Shown piece after piece: positions 35,991 to 44,498 of a DNA stretch of 64,000 nt. The stretch is from CBDAMZ01 sp965197375 (lineage in GTDB: Bacteria; Acidobacteriota; Vicinamibacteria; Vicinamibacterales; UBA8438). The position numbers were made by a program, and so were the translations under genes. Location of the stretch: NCBI GenBank assembly GCA_965197375.1, contig CBDAMZ010000009.1, forward strand, positions 62,001-126,000. Reading direction: 5' to 3'. Each line of letters begins with the position of its first letter. The first letter of the stretch is position 1. The notes beneath the pieces were generated by a model. That model worked only from the letters and a program-made list of their open reading frames with translations, had not been told where the DNA came from and made no database searches.

Positions 35991-37064
35991 CTACTCGCGG
36001 GGGACCGCTCGGTGATCGTCAACCCGATCACGTGTGCCGGCAAAGACCATGTCCTTAATGAGATCATTTTCGTAGAATTCGTGCGGAAATCCCAACTCGA
36101 TCCGGCTAATTTCATCCAGCCGGGCGAGATGCTCGGAAGAGAGCGTCACCTCGAGACACCCTAGGTTGTCTTCGAGCTGCGACATCCGGCGCGCGCCGAT
36201 GATCGGAATGGTAACTCCCGGTTGGTAGCGCAGCCACGCGAGAGCGACTTGGGACGACGTCTGTCCGATTTCAGCAGCGACCGTCACTACGGTTTCGGCA
36301 ATCACCCGTTTTCGATGATCCATCGTGACGAACCCAGATGACATCGAGCTGTCGAGCCGGCGCTCAGCAGAAGCGGCGTCGCTTTTTTTAGGCGGCCGGT
36401 CGTTATATTTGCCTGTCGGCACCCCGCTCTTAAGAACACCCCACGGCGTGACGGCGATGTCGAGTGCGCGCGCCATCGGCAACAGCTCGCGCTCGGGCGT
36501 TCGCTCGGCGAGGCTGTATTCAATCTGCAGCCCCACGAAAGGCGTCCAGCCACGCAGCTCCGCCAGCGTGTTGCCGCACGCGACAATCCACGCGGGCGCG
36601 TCGGAAATCCCGGCGTGCAGAACCTTCCCCTTCCGGACAAGATCCTCGAAGCCGCGCATGACTTCCTCGATCGGCGTCACGACGTCCCAGATGTGTAACC
36701 AGTAGAGGTCAATGTAGTCGGTGTTCAGGCGTCGCAAACTCGCCTCGACTGCCCGCATCATGCTCTTACGATGGTTGCCGCCCGCGTTCGGGTCGCCCGT
36801 CTCTAAGGTGCTGGTGTACTTGGTCGCCAGCACGAGGCGATCGCGCTTCCCCTCCAGGAACTTCCCGAGGAATCGCTCGCTGGTGCCCATCGTGTAGACG
36901 TTGGCGGTGTCGATGAAATTGCCACCGGCGGCGACGAACGCGTCAAAGATCCTCCGGCTCTCCCCCTCGGGTGTTCCCCAGCCCCAGTCTTCACCGAACG
37001 TCATCGTGCCCAGGCACAGCTCGGACACTCGTAGGCCGCTCTTTCCTAGTAGCTTGTAACGCAT
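35991..37064 (-). CDS. Aldo/keto reductase
   Basis: A 357-residue NADPH-dependent oxidoreductase of the AKR superfamily. ATG 37064 is chosen over the long upstream frame because it follows GGAGAGGAG and opens directly with MRYKLLGKSGLRVSELCLGT. Catalytic residues are recognisable: D in GGNFIDTANVYTMGTSE (D and Y), K in VLATKYTS, and H in IDLYWLHIWD. The C-terminal IPIIGARRMSQLEDNLGCLE is the cofactor-binding loop. No neighbour suggests a substrate. Confidence 0.92.
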   Translation of the reverse strand: MRYKLLGKSGLRVSELCLGTMTFGEDWGWGTPEGESRRIFDAFVAAGGNFIDTANVYTMGTSERFLGKFLEGKRDRLVLATKYTSTLETGDPNAGGNHRKSMMRAVEASLRRLNTDYIDLYWLHIWDVVTPIEEVMRGFEDLVRKGKVLHAGISDAPAWIVACGNTLAELRGWTPFVGLQIEYSLAERTPERELLPMARALDIAVTPWGVLKSGVPTGKYNDRPPKKSDAASAERRLDSSMSSGFVTMDHRKRVIAETVVTVAAEIGQTSSQVALAWLRYQPGVTIPIIGARRMSQLEDNLGCLEVTLSSEHLARLDEISRIELGFPHEFYENDLIKDMVFAGTRDRVDDHRAVPRE

Positions 37065-37215
37065 TGGTCTCCTCTCCGCAGTAAGCCTCCCAGTATCATT
37101 CGTTTCATCTATTGTGTCAGTAGGTGGGGTGGCCATCCGCACCGAGACTCGGCACAATGAACGTCGTGGAACCCACCCTTGCCTCGGGCCGTCTCTTATG
37201 GGAGGCGAGATAGAC

Positions 37216-38022
37216 GTGAAATTCCTCGCGCTGGCGCTTGGCTTGCCAGTCACGATGCTTGTCGTCGCGGCGACGCGTCCGAGTGCAGACGTGTCAGGAA
37301 ACAAAGAAACGAACTCTTTGGTCGAACGCGCGCTGGATCGGGCTAGCTGGGTCGATGAGCAGAACTTCGAATCACGCTATCGCTGCACCATGACACGGCG
37401 CGTCCGGCACTTCCACAGCGACGGGCGCCTGAAGCACGAAGATCTGGGCGAGTTCGAGGTCGAGCCGATCGAAGGTGTACCGTTCGCTAGACGGATCTCT
37501 ATTGATGGACGTCCGCTGAGCGAAGAGGAACAAACCTGGGAACGAGAGCGCGAGGCCGCGTTTCGCGACGAGCTGCACAACGCAGAAGATCCGACAGAAG
37601 ACGATAATGACATTGTCTTCAACGTGGAGCTGGTAAGCCGCTACGAATTTCGGCTCGAAGGCGAGGAGTCGCTTCGCGGTCGCCCGAGCTATCGACTTTC
37701 GTTCGCGCCCAGTGAGCGTAAGCAGCCAGTGCGCCGCCAAATCGATCACGCGCTCAATAAGGCCCGAGGGAGCCTCTGGATCGACCGTGCTACGCTGGAT
37801 GTCGCCCGCGTCGAGTTCGAGTTGATTGAGAAAGTTCGACTCTGGTGGGGGCTAATCGGCACTATTTCACACGCGCGCGGCTCGCTCGATCGGTTTTCGA
37901 TCGCGGAGAATATCTGGGTGCCGCTACAGCTGGAAACCTTCAGTGACTCGCGCGTGCTTTTCAGCCGGACGCGCCGGGCGGAACTCAGCCAGTGGCGCGA
38001 CTTCGAGTTGATCGCCGACTAG
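37216..38022 (+). CDS. Secreted hypothetical protein
   Basis: About 268 residues from GTG 37216, preceded by GGAGG at 37200-37204. The chosen start places a signal peptide at the very N-terminus (KFLALALGLPVTMLVVAATR); ATG 37198 is an alternative. The mature protein is charged and probably beta-rich (SRYRCTMTRRVRHF, RPSYRLSFAPSERKQPVRRQ, RGSLWIDRATLDVARVEFEL). The 'LWIDRATLDVARVEFEL' part recalls the outer-membrane lipoprotein-sorting (LolA/LppX) beta sheet, but without certainty. It is divergent from the aldo/keto reductase and stands alone. Confidence 0.6.
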   Translation: MKFLALALGLPVTMLVVAATRPSADVSGNKETNSLVERALDRASWVDEQNFESRYRCTMTRRVRHFHSDGRLKHEDLGEFEVEPIEGVPFARRISIDGRPLSEEEQTWEREREAAFRDELHNAEDPTEDDNDIVFNVELVSRYEFRLEGEESLRGRPSYRLSFAPSERKQPVRRQIDHALNKARGSLWIDRATLDVARVEFELIEKVRLWWGLIGTISHARGSLDRFSIAENIWVPLQLETFSDSRVLFSRTRRAELSQWRDFELIAD

Positions 38023-38146
38023 TGGCCCCACTGCCGTTAACGTTTGAAAGAGGTTTTCGACCCGCGTGTCCTCCAGCATAGTGTGGTCTCAAGTTTCCAT
38101 CCCGCCACGGTCGGCCTGCGGAGCGGCGTTAAAATCAGGGTGAGTC

Positions 38147-39518
38147 ATGTCACCTCGGCTCCCACCCGGCCCGCGTGCGAAACGTTGGCTCGGCACCTTG
38201 CCTCGCCTGCGCCGCGATCCGATCCGCCTGCTCCTCGACCTCGCGAGCCAGTACGGCAAGATCGTGTATTTCCGCGTGCTTGGTCGTCAGATTGTACTCC
38301 TCGCACACCCGTCCTATGTCCGGCACATCTTTCAGGAAAACTACCGCAACTACAGCAAGCAGACTCACGGGTTCGCGGTGCTCCGCACGTTCCTCGCTAA
38401 CGGTCTGCTCACAAGCGAAGGCAACGACTGGCTACGACAGCGCCGCATCGTGCAACCTGCCTTTTATCACGATCGCATCTCAGGGTTCGCGAAGGTGATG
38501 ACTGGCGCCGCCTCGGCGCTCGTCGACCACTGGGAGGCGGCGTCGATAGACAAGATAAACGTCACGTCTGAGATGTCGCGCCTGACACTTAGGATCGTCG
38601 GCGAGACGCTGCTCAGCACCCACGTGAGCGACCAGGCCGATCGTGTGGGGCAAGCGCTGACCATCGCGCTGCATCGCGCCAACGACGCCCTGACCCGCAT
38701 CGTCGAAATCCCGTTCTGGGTGCCCACTCCCAGCAACCGCCGTCTCCGCCGCGCGCTCGCAACGCTCGATGAGGTCGTCTACGAGATGATTTCTGCCCGT
38801 CGGCGGGACGGAACGGATTCGGCTGACCTACTTGCAATGTTAATGGGTGCACGCGACGAAGAGACGGGTGAGAAAATGAGCGCCCGCCAGCTCCGCGACG
38901 AGGTGATGACGATCTTCCTAGCGGGGCACGAAACCACGGCCGTCGCGTTAGGCTGGACGTGGTGCCTCCTCTCGAAGTACCCCGCGGTTGCGAGACGCCT
39001 GCGAGAAGAGCTAGCCGACGTCCTCGGCGGGCGGTCACCGACGATCGATGAGCTGCCCCGTCTCGCATACACCGAACAGGTTATCAAGGAAGCGATGCGA
39101 CTCTATCCGCCCGCATGGATTATCTCCCGCTGTGCAATCGACGATGACCGGATCGGAGGTTACGACATCCCAGCCGGGACCATCCATCTTTGCGAGCCCG
39201 TACATCACCCGCCGACTCCCGGCGTGGTGGGAGAACCCGGAAGGATTCGACCCGGACCGCTTCACACCGTCACGCGTCGCGAACCTTGAGCCGTTCGCAT
39301 ATTTCCCCTTTGGCGGTGGCCCTCGCCAGTGCATCGGGAACACCTTTGCGCTCATGGAAATGTCGCTCGTGGTCTCCACCATCGCGCAGCGGTGTCGTCT
39401 CGACCTTGTCCCCGGCGAGCACCCGGGCATCAGACCCGCGATAACCTTGCGTCCGACACGACCGATCTTGATGGTGCGACGGGCGGTCACGTCGCCCGCG
39501 CGTGATGCCGGGCCGTGA
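38147..39518 (+). pseudogene. Cytochrome P450, frameshifted
   Basis: A P450 monooxygenase of about 455 residues if the frame is restored. Visible: N-terminal proline-rich LPPGPRAKRWL, C-helix WLRQRRIVQPAFYHDRI, I-helix IFLAGHETTAVALGW, K-helix EAMRLYP (ExxR), PERF-like DPDRFTPSR and the haem ligand loop FPFGGGPRQCIG. The first frame ends at 39289. Near 39185 one extra C (ACCATCCATC against ACCATCATC) moves the rest into the frame ending at 39518. The haem-binding half is thus separated, and without correction the product cannot bind haem. Its last 32 bp overlap the convergent exonuclease gene. Confidence 0.8.
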
Positions 39519-40377
39519 CAGCCTGCGCGCGCTTGAAGTACCCGCTCGTATTCAGGCGTGCACAGACGTCGAAGAAGACCGGTCGCGGGCCAACCCACTC
39601 GAGCTCGTTCACCGAATTGAACACGGGGAGCGTCACGCGCAGCGTGGCAAGGTCCCGAAACAGCAACGCTTGTTCCCGCTGATCGGCCAGTGTCCGGGCC
39701 AGCTTCGCGGCCCCACGAACCGTGACATTCCAGGCGGTAACATCGTCGGGAATGTCTTCGAGGTGGTGGTAGCGAGCCAAGACCGTCGACGCCGACTTGG
39801 CTCCCCACCCGCGCAGTCCCGGGTACCCGTCCGCTGAATCGCCCACGAGTGCCAGGTAGTCGGGAATCGAAGCCGGGTCGACCCCAAAGCGGGTACGGAC
39901 GCTGGCGGCGTCACGCAAGAGCCCGGCCCGTCGGTCGAATTGCACGATGCGCCGGCCGTCGACCGCCTGTGTCAGGTCCTTGTCCGGCGTACAAATGAAC
40001 ACCTGCTCGACGCGCGAGTCCGCCGCCGCACGCGCGGCCGCAGAGGCCAGCGCGTCGTCCGCTTCGTGCTCTACGCTCCGCCATACCACGACACCAAGTG
40101 CCTCGAGCGCGTCCTCAAGGGGGTGGAATTGTTGGAGGAGGGACGGCTCAATCCCCTCGGCGGTTTTGTACCCCGGCCAGAGATCGTTACGGAACGACTC
40201 GACGACGTGGTCGGTGGCCACGCCGATGTGGGTTACATTTTCCTCGAGCATCGAGATTACCGAGCCAAGAACGCCCCGGACCGCCGCTATTTCACGGCCT
40301 TCGATGTCAGTGACCGACGGCAGCGCGTAGAAGTATCGGAACAGTTCGTACGTGCCATCGAGGAGGAAAACATTCAT
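39487..40377 (-). CDS. 5'-3' exonuclease (PIN/FEN-like)
   Basis: A 296-residue protein of the DNA polymerase I 5'-3' exonuclease type without a polymerase domain. It has the N-terminal metal aspartate in FLLDGTYELFRYFYALP, VATDHVVESFRNDLWPGYKT, acidic metal residues in VEHEADDALASAAARA and VFICTPDKDLTQAV, and the helix-hairpin-helix PDYLALVGDSADGYPGLRGW with GWGAKSASTVL. This fold cuts 5' flaps or RNA primers. Stand-alone forms are common in bacteria beside a full polA. It is preceded by a strong hairpin at 40401-40431. Confidence 0.9.
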   Translation of the reverse strand: MNVFLLDGTYELFRYFYALPSVTDIEGREIAAVRGVLGSVISMLEENVTHIGVATDHVVESFRNDLWPGYKTAEGIEPSLLQQFHPLEDALEALGVVVWRSVEHEADDALASAAARAAADSRVEQVFICTPDKDLTQAVDGRRIVQFDRRAGLLRDAASVRTRFGVDPASIPDYLALVGDSADGYPGLRGWGAKSASTVLARYHHLEDIPDDVTAWNVTVRGAAKLARTLADQREQALLFRDLATLRVTLPVFNSVNELEWVGPRPVFFDVCARLNTSGYFKRAQAVTARHHARAT

Positions 40378-40400
40378 GGAACCGATGCCGACGGGCTTCA

Positions 40401-40431
40401 GGCCCCACGCTACGAGCCGCAGCGTGGGGCC
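40401..40431. terminator. Strong inverted repeat, possible terminator or leader hairpin
   Basis: GGCCCCACGCT (40401-40411) pairs perfectly with AGCGTGGGGCC (40421-40431) around a 9-nt loop. There is no T-run on either side, so intrinsic termination is uncertain. It lies just 5' of the exonuclease gene and 3' of the small cysteine-rich frame on the minus strand. Confidence 0.45.
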
Positions 40432-40481
40432 CAGTGTATAGCGCTTCGACCGACTCTGTTTTCGTGGCTCCGGCAGCTCTC

Positions 40482-40643
40482 CTACACGTGGCGACGGTGA
40501 TCAGTGAGTTGCTCACAGCGACAATTGCAGGACGGAGCGCACGTTAACCAGGCCCAGAACGATACGCGGGGGTAGATGTCGAAGGACCGCACGTCGGCCA
40601 CCCTGCCGGACGTCTGGCATAACTCACAAGGCACCGGAGGCAT
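40482..40643 (-). CDS. Small cysteine-rich hypothetical protein
   Basis: A 53-residue frame beginning MPPVPCELCQTSGRV and ending after WLTCAPSCNCRCEQL. Five of its six cysteines fall in CxxC or CxC pairs, which suggests a small metal-binding or zinc-ribbon fold. The frame is open to a TTG at 40694. The ribosome-binding site is weak and I recognise no family, so the coding call is tentative. It lies between rpoD (upstream, same strand) and the exonuclease. Confidence 0.35.
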   Translation of the reverse strand: MPPVPCELCQTSGRVADVRSFDIYPRVSFWAWLTCAPSCNCRCEQLTDHRRHV

Positions 40644-40745
40644 CCCGTCGTCACCGGCATGCCAGAGGCGTGGCTGGAGCCGAGAAGCGTTCAAGGCCTC
40701 GCGGGCACCCGGAGGCTAGGGGAGCGGGGTGAGAGCGTCGCTGCG

Positions 40746-42509
40746 CTATGCGACACCCTGTTCCTGGTCCGCCAGCTCGACTTCCTGTTGCCGGTCGGAA
40801 CGTCGTTCGGAATGCGGCTGGTGCTTCGGCTCGACGAACGAGCTAAGGCGGCGACGCAGCGAGGGATCCCGCAGCTTGCGTAGTGCGGCTGCCTCGATCT
40901 GGCGGATCCGCTCGCGCGTGAGAGAGAACTTCTTGCCAAGCTCGGCGAGGGTCGGCTCGGCACCATCGTGCAACCCGAACCGCATTCGGATGATCTCGCG
41001 TTCTTTCGGGTTCAAGGTTTCCAGCACCGACTCGGTCTGTCGTCGGAGATCGAATGCGACCGCCGACTCTGCCGGGTTGACCGCCTGTCGGTCCTCGATG
41101 AAGTCGCCGAACTGACTCTCGTCGCTGTCGCCGATCGGGGCGTCGAGTGACACGACCGTCTGCGCGATCTTCCGCGCCTTGCGCACGACCGCAAGCGGCA
41201 GGTCGGCACGCGAGGCCAGCTCGATCGGCGTCGGCTCACGGCCAAGGTCGCGTGTCAATGTCTGCATCGCGCGCTTTATCTTATTAAGCGTCTCGATCAT
41301 GTGGACCGGAATCCGAATCGTCCGGGCCTGGTCGGCAATGGCTCGCGAGATGGCTTGCCGGATCCACCACGTGGCGTACGTCGAGAACTTAAAGCCGCGC
41401 CGGTAGTCAAACTTGTCCACCGCACGCATCAAACCGATGTTGCCTTCTTGGATCAGATCGAGAAACGCTAGCCCGCGGTTCACGTACTTCTTGGCCACCG
41501 AGACCACGAGTCGTAAGTTGGCTTCTATCAGCTCTTTACGAGCATGATCCGCCTCAACCGTCCCGCGGCGTATGGCCTTTTTGATGTTCGTAAGATCGGC
41601 CGCGGGCTCGCCGAGCTCGCGGTGGCACTCAGACAACGCGCGCCGGGCGTCTCTCAGGCCTCCGACCGCGACATTCCGACTGCCGCGTCGACCGCGCGGC
41701 GTTGCCTGCTGCGCAAGACGTTCCACCCGCCGCTCCGCGCGCTGTAGGGTGGCAGCCGTCTCCTCGACCTTATCAAACAACTCCCGTCGCACGGCGGGCG
41801 TGAGCCTGATGGCACGAACGGCGCGCGATACGGCCACCCTGGCGCGCAACACCCGCCAGGTGGTGCGAGTGGACGGACGGCGACGGCGCTTGCGGACAGT
41901 GGCCGCCCGTGACTCCTGCCGAGCCCACTCGGCGAGGGCCGCGTCAACGGCGTCCACAGCAGAGAGGAAGCGCTTGGCACGATTGGCCAGCTGTCGCTCC
42001 GTGAGTTCGGCATCCGGGGTATCTGGTAAGACGACGGTCTCCCGAAGACCACGCTTGCCAGCGCGGAGCTGGTCCGCTAGGTACCCAATGTGACGTGCCA
42101 CAACGAGGCTTCGCGAGACCGCCCTCGCGATCCGAAGCTCGCCACGCTCGATGCGCTTGGCGATGGCCACCTCCCCCTCGCGCGTCAACAGCGGCACCCG
42201 GCTCATCTGGCGAAGATATGTGCGAACGAGATCCTGTCCCTGGTCTTCCTCGGCAGACTCATGCGCACGCTCGATGGCCGCGTGGTTCGACCGGCGGGCT
42301 CCACGCTTAACGTCCGGCTCGACTTCGGTATCTTCAGGGCCGTCCACTTCGATCCCTTGGCCTTCAAGGTCCAGCAGTAGCGCACTAAGGTCATCGGGGT
42401 CGAAATCGGCCGGCACGCGTTCGAGTACCTGATCGAGGGCCACGAACCCGCGACTCTGCCCTAATGTGGCTAACTCGCTCACGATCTGCTTGCGTTCCTG
42501 TGTCAACAA
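40746..42509 (-). CDS. rpoD: RNA polymerase sigma factor RpoD/SigA
   Basis: A 587-residue primary-type sigma factor. Region 1.1-like helices come first, then region 1.2 (DLVRTYLRQMSRVPLLTREG), a long non-conserved basic insert (about 150-280), region 2 (NLRLVVSVAKKYVNRGLAFL, EGNIGLMRAVDKFDYRRGFK, FSTYATWWIRQAISRAIADQ), region 3 (TLNKIKRAMQTLTRDLGREP) and region 4 (NPKEREIIRMRFGLHDG; PTLAELGKKFSLTRERIRQI). It starts at TTG 42509 after GGAGAACC. Region 1.1 and the full 2-4 set argue for the housekeeping sigma or a close group 2 paralogue. No dnaG is adjacent. Confidence 0.92.
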   Translation of the reverse strand: MLTQERKQIVSELATLGQSRGFVALDQVLERVPADFDPDDLSALLLDLEGQGIEVDGPEDTEVEPDVKRGARRSNHAAIERAHESAEEDQGQDLVRTYLRQMSRVPLLTREGEVAIAKRIERGELRIARAVSRSLVVARHIGYLADQLRAGKRGLRETVVLPDTPDAELTERQLANRAKRFLSAVDAVDAALAEWARQESRAATVRKRRRRPSTRTTWRVLRARVAVSRAVRAIRLTPAVRRELFDKVEETAATLQRAERRVERLAQQATPRGRRGSRNVAVGGLRDARRALSECHRELGEPAADLTNIKKAIRRGTVEADHARKELIEANLRLVVSVAKKYVNRGLAFLDLIQEGNIGLMRAVDKFDYRRGFKFSTYATWWIRQAISRAIADQARTIRIPVHMIETLNKIKRAMQTLTRDLGREPTPIELASRADLPLAVVRKARKIAQTVVSLDAPIGDSDESQFGDFIEDRQAVNPAESAVAFDLRRQTESVLETLNPKEREIIRMRFGLHDGAEPTLAELGKKFSLTRERIRQIEAAALRKLRDPSLRRRLSSFVEPKHQPHSERRSDRQQEVELADQEQGVA

Positions 42510-42919
42510 GTACGGTTCTCCTTACACTCCTCTACGAGTATCGGCACCTAGCCACAAACGCGTGCCGCTATACACCCACGCCCACATGCGTCCCTGGTCC
42601 CTTAGACGCTAAAAAGAGACAAATAGTTTCAGGAGGAACACCTGATTGTATCAATTTAAGCTAATTATATCAACAGTTTACGACGAATTTTATCTTTTCG
42701 ATGGCGAATCCTGCGTGAAACGGCCCCCATTCTTGAGGAAAGAGTTAAGAGCAAATCTTTCGAGTCAGGCTGGCCGATTCTCGTCCCTTCACCGCCTTCA
42801 TTATATGTTGACCGGTCAACTATAAAGAACTCTGTTGTCTTAGCGCTGTCTCGTATAGATACCGGTGGTTCGCTGCAGGCACTGGGTGTGGCCGCCAGCC
42901 TATAATTAGGTGCGAATTG
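42510..42919. promoter_or_regulatory. Divergent rpoD / phosphodiesterase intergenic region
   Basis: About 410 bp, AT-rich from 42640 to 42700 (for example AATTTAAGCTAATTATATCA), consistent with promoters for the divergent rpoD and phosphodiesterase genes. The 14-bp palindrome at 42807-42820 follows a TTATAT -10-like hexamer. No reading frame in the stretch resembles a protein. Confidence 0.45.
42807..42820. promoter_or_regulatory. Palindromic operator GTTGACCGGTCAAC, site 1
   Basis: A perfect 14-bp palindrome immediately after a -10-like TTATAT and about 100 bp upstream of the phosphodiesterase start. The identical sequence recurs at 44333-44346 before the permease gene, in the same position relative to a TATAAT. 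Such a site overlapping the transcription start fits a TetR-type repressor. No TetR gene is in the window. Confidence 0.6.
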
Positions 42920-44260
42920 ATGAATCGAGCTATCAGGAACGTCAGCCTCGCACTCATAGGGGTATGGCTAGCTGGCGGGCTCACAACCCAGCCCACAGCC
43001 GACCTGTCGCTGCTCCACGGCACGGTGTACGACGATTTGAGCCAGGCGCCGCCGCTTCAGATCGCGACCCCCTGTGGCACAAACGGGAAAAATGTCCCCG
43101 CCGTCGCAGAGCGGCCCTATGTCATATTGGTAGGGCTTGATGGTTTTCGCCACGATTATCTCGCCCAGTACGATGCACCCACCCTGAACAGCCTAGCCGC
43201 ACAAGGGGCGGCCGCTGATGGACTCATTCCGCCGTTCCCCTCGCTGACGTTCCCTAGCTTCTACACGATCGCGACGGGGCTTTATCCGGAGCATCATGGC
43301 ATCGTGGCCAACAGTTTCGACGACCCGGACCGGAACCAGCGCTTTTCACTTTTCGACAGACAGTCGGTGCAGGACGGAACATGGTACCGTGGCCAACCGA
43401 TCTGGGTTACGGCAGAAACGCAGGGCCTTGTCACCGCCGCGTTCTTTTATCCGGGCACCGAGGCAAACATTCAGGGCATCCGGCCAAGTCTCTGGCGAGC
43501 CTACGACGAATCGGTGCCATACACTGATCGCGTTGACAAAGTCCTCGACTGGTTGTCATGGCCGCTTCAAAACCGGCCGCACTTCATCACGTTGTATTTC
43601 TCTGCGGTGGACAGCGCCGGACACAACCATGGTCCTCAGTCGACGGAAGTGGCCGACGCGGTGCAGCGGGTGGACCAGATGGTAGGCCGTCTGATCGAGG
43701 GGATCGACCGGCTTCCCCATGGCCGTGACGTCTACACCGTAGTCGTCTCGGACCACGGCATGATGGCGATCGAAGAAACCGAACTAATTCAAGATACGGT
43801 GGACCTCGAAGGTGTCGAGTTTCAAGGGCTCGGGCCGAACCTCGGGCTACGCGTGGCTGGCGGGGATTCTCGGGCTAGGCGGCTGCGCGACGAGCTCAAC
43901 GCCGGCTTGCAGTACGGGCGGGCCTACGTTGCACGCGACCTACCGGCACACCTACATGCCGGGGACGACACCAGACTCGGCGACGTCGTGGTGGTAGCCC
44001 AGGACGGTGCGGAGATCCGCTGGTCGCCACGGAGTTCTGGTCCCCCGAAAGGGATGCACGGGTGGGACTCCCACACGCCAGAGATGCACGGCATCTTCCT
44101 GGCCGTGGGACCAGGGATCCAGCCGGGCCGACGCCTTCCCGCGTTCGAGAGCGTGCACATCTACCCGTGGCTTGCAGCCCTCCTTAAGCTCGAAGTCCCA
44201 TATCCCATCGACGGCGACCCCGCCGTCATCAGCGATCTCGCGCCAGAGGCTGGACGGTAG
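42920..44260 (+). CDS. Type I phosphodiesterase / nucleotide pyrophosphatase
   Basis: A 446-residue secreted enzyme with an N-terminal hydrophobic signal (NVSLALIGVWLAGGLTTQP). It belongs to the alkaline-phosphatase superfamily NPP group: metal aspartate in VILVGLDGFRHDYL, nucleophile threonine in PPFPSLTFPSFYTIATGLYP, EHHGIV, then metal ligands in SAVDSAGHNHGP, VSDHGM and KGMHGWDSHTPEMHG. It hydrolyses phosphodiester or pyrophosphate bonds of extracellular nucleotides or lipids; the substrate is not readable. ATG 42920 is used. It lies between the two copies of the palindrome and is probably under the first. Confidence 0.92.
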   Translation: MNRAIRNVSLALIGVWLAGGLTTQPTADLSLLHGTVYDDLSQAPPLQIATPCGTNGKNVPAVAERPYVILVGLDGFRHDYLAQYDAPTLNSLAAQGAAADGLIPPFPSLTFPSFYTIATGLYPEHHGIVANSFDDPDRNQRFSLFDRQSVQDGTWYRGQPIWVTAETQGLVTAAFFYPGTEANIQGIRPSLWRAYDESVPYTDRVDKVLDWLSWPLQNRPHFITLYFSAVDSAGHNHGPQSTEVADAVQRVDQMVGRLIEGIDRLPHGRDVYTVVVSDHGMMAIEETELIQDTVDLEGVEFQGLGPNLGLRVAGGDSRARRLRDELNAGLQYGRAYVARDLPAHLHAGDDTRLGDVVVVAQDGAEIRWSPRSSGPPKGMHGWDSHTPEMHGIFLAVGPGIQPGRRLPAFESVHIYPWLAALLKLEVPYPIDGDPAVISDLAPEAGR

Positions 44261-44332
44261 CGCCGCCGAAGCAGTGGTTTCCTGTCCGCAAGCATCCGGT
44301 CAATCGGCTCCATCTGACTGACGTATAATATA

Positions 44333-44346
44333 GTTGACCGGTCAAC
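44333..44346. promoter_or_regulatory. Palindromic operator GTTGACCGGTCAAC, site 2
   Basis: Identical to the palindrome at 42807-42820 and placed 3 bp after a TATAAT (44324-44329), about 150 bp upstream of the permease start at 44499. The shared context, a -10 followed by the palindrome, suggests both genes answer to one repressor. Confidence 0.6.
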
Positions 44347-44498
44347 TTTAATAAAGCGAATTTCAGGCCTGCATCCTGTAGAGATGCCAGGCTAGGACAC
44401 CAGGCGTTGTGGGAGAGAGTGACGCGATTTGGCGTATGTGCGCTCGACCGGCAGGCAACGAAAACCGGCCTCGGTAATTGACCTGCACCTGCCGCACA

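Noticed and set aside
39185..39289. Reading the P450 break as a stop-codon recoding event
   Set aside because: The homologous sequence changes frame through an inserted base; no TGA at a Cys position is involved.
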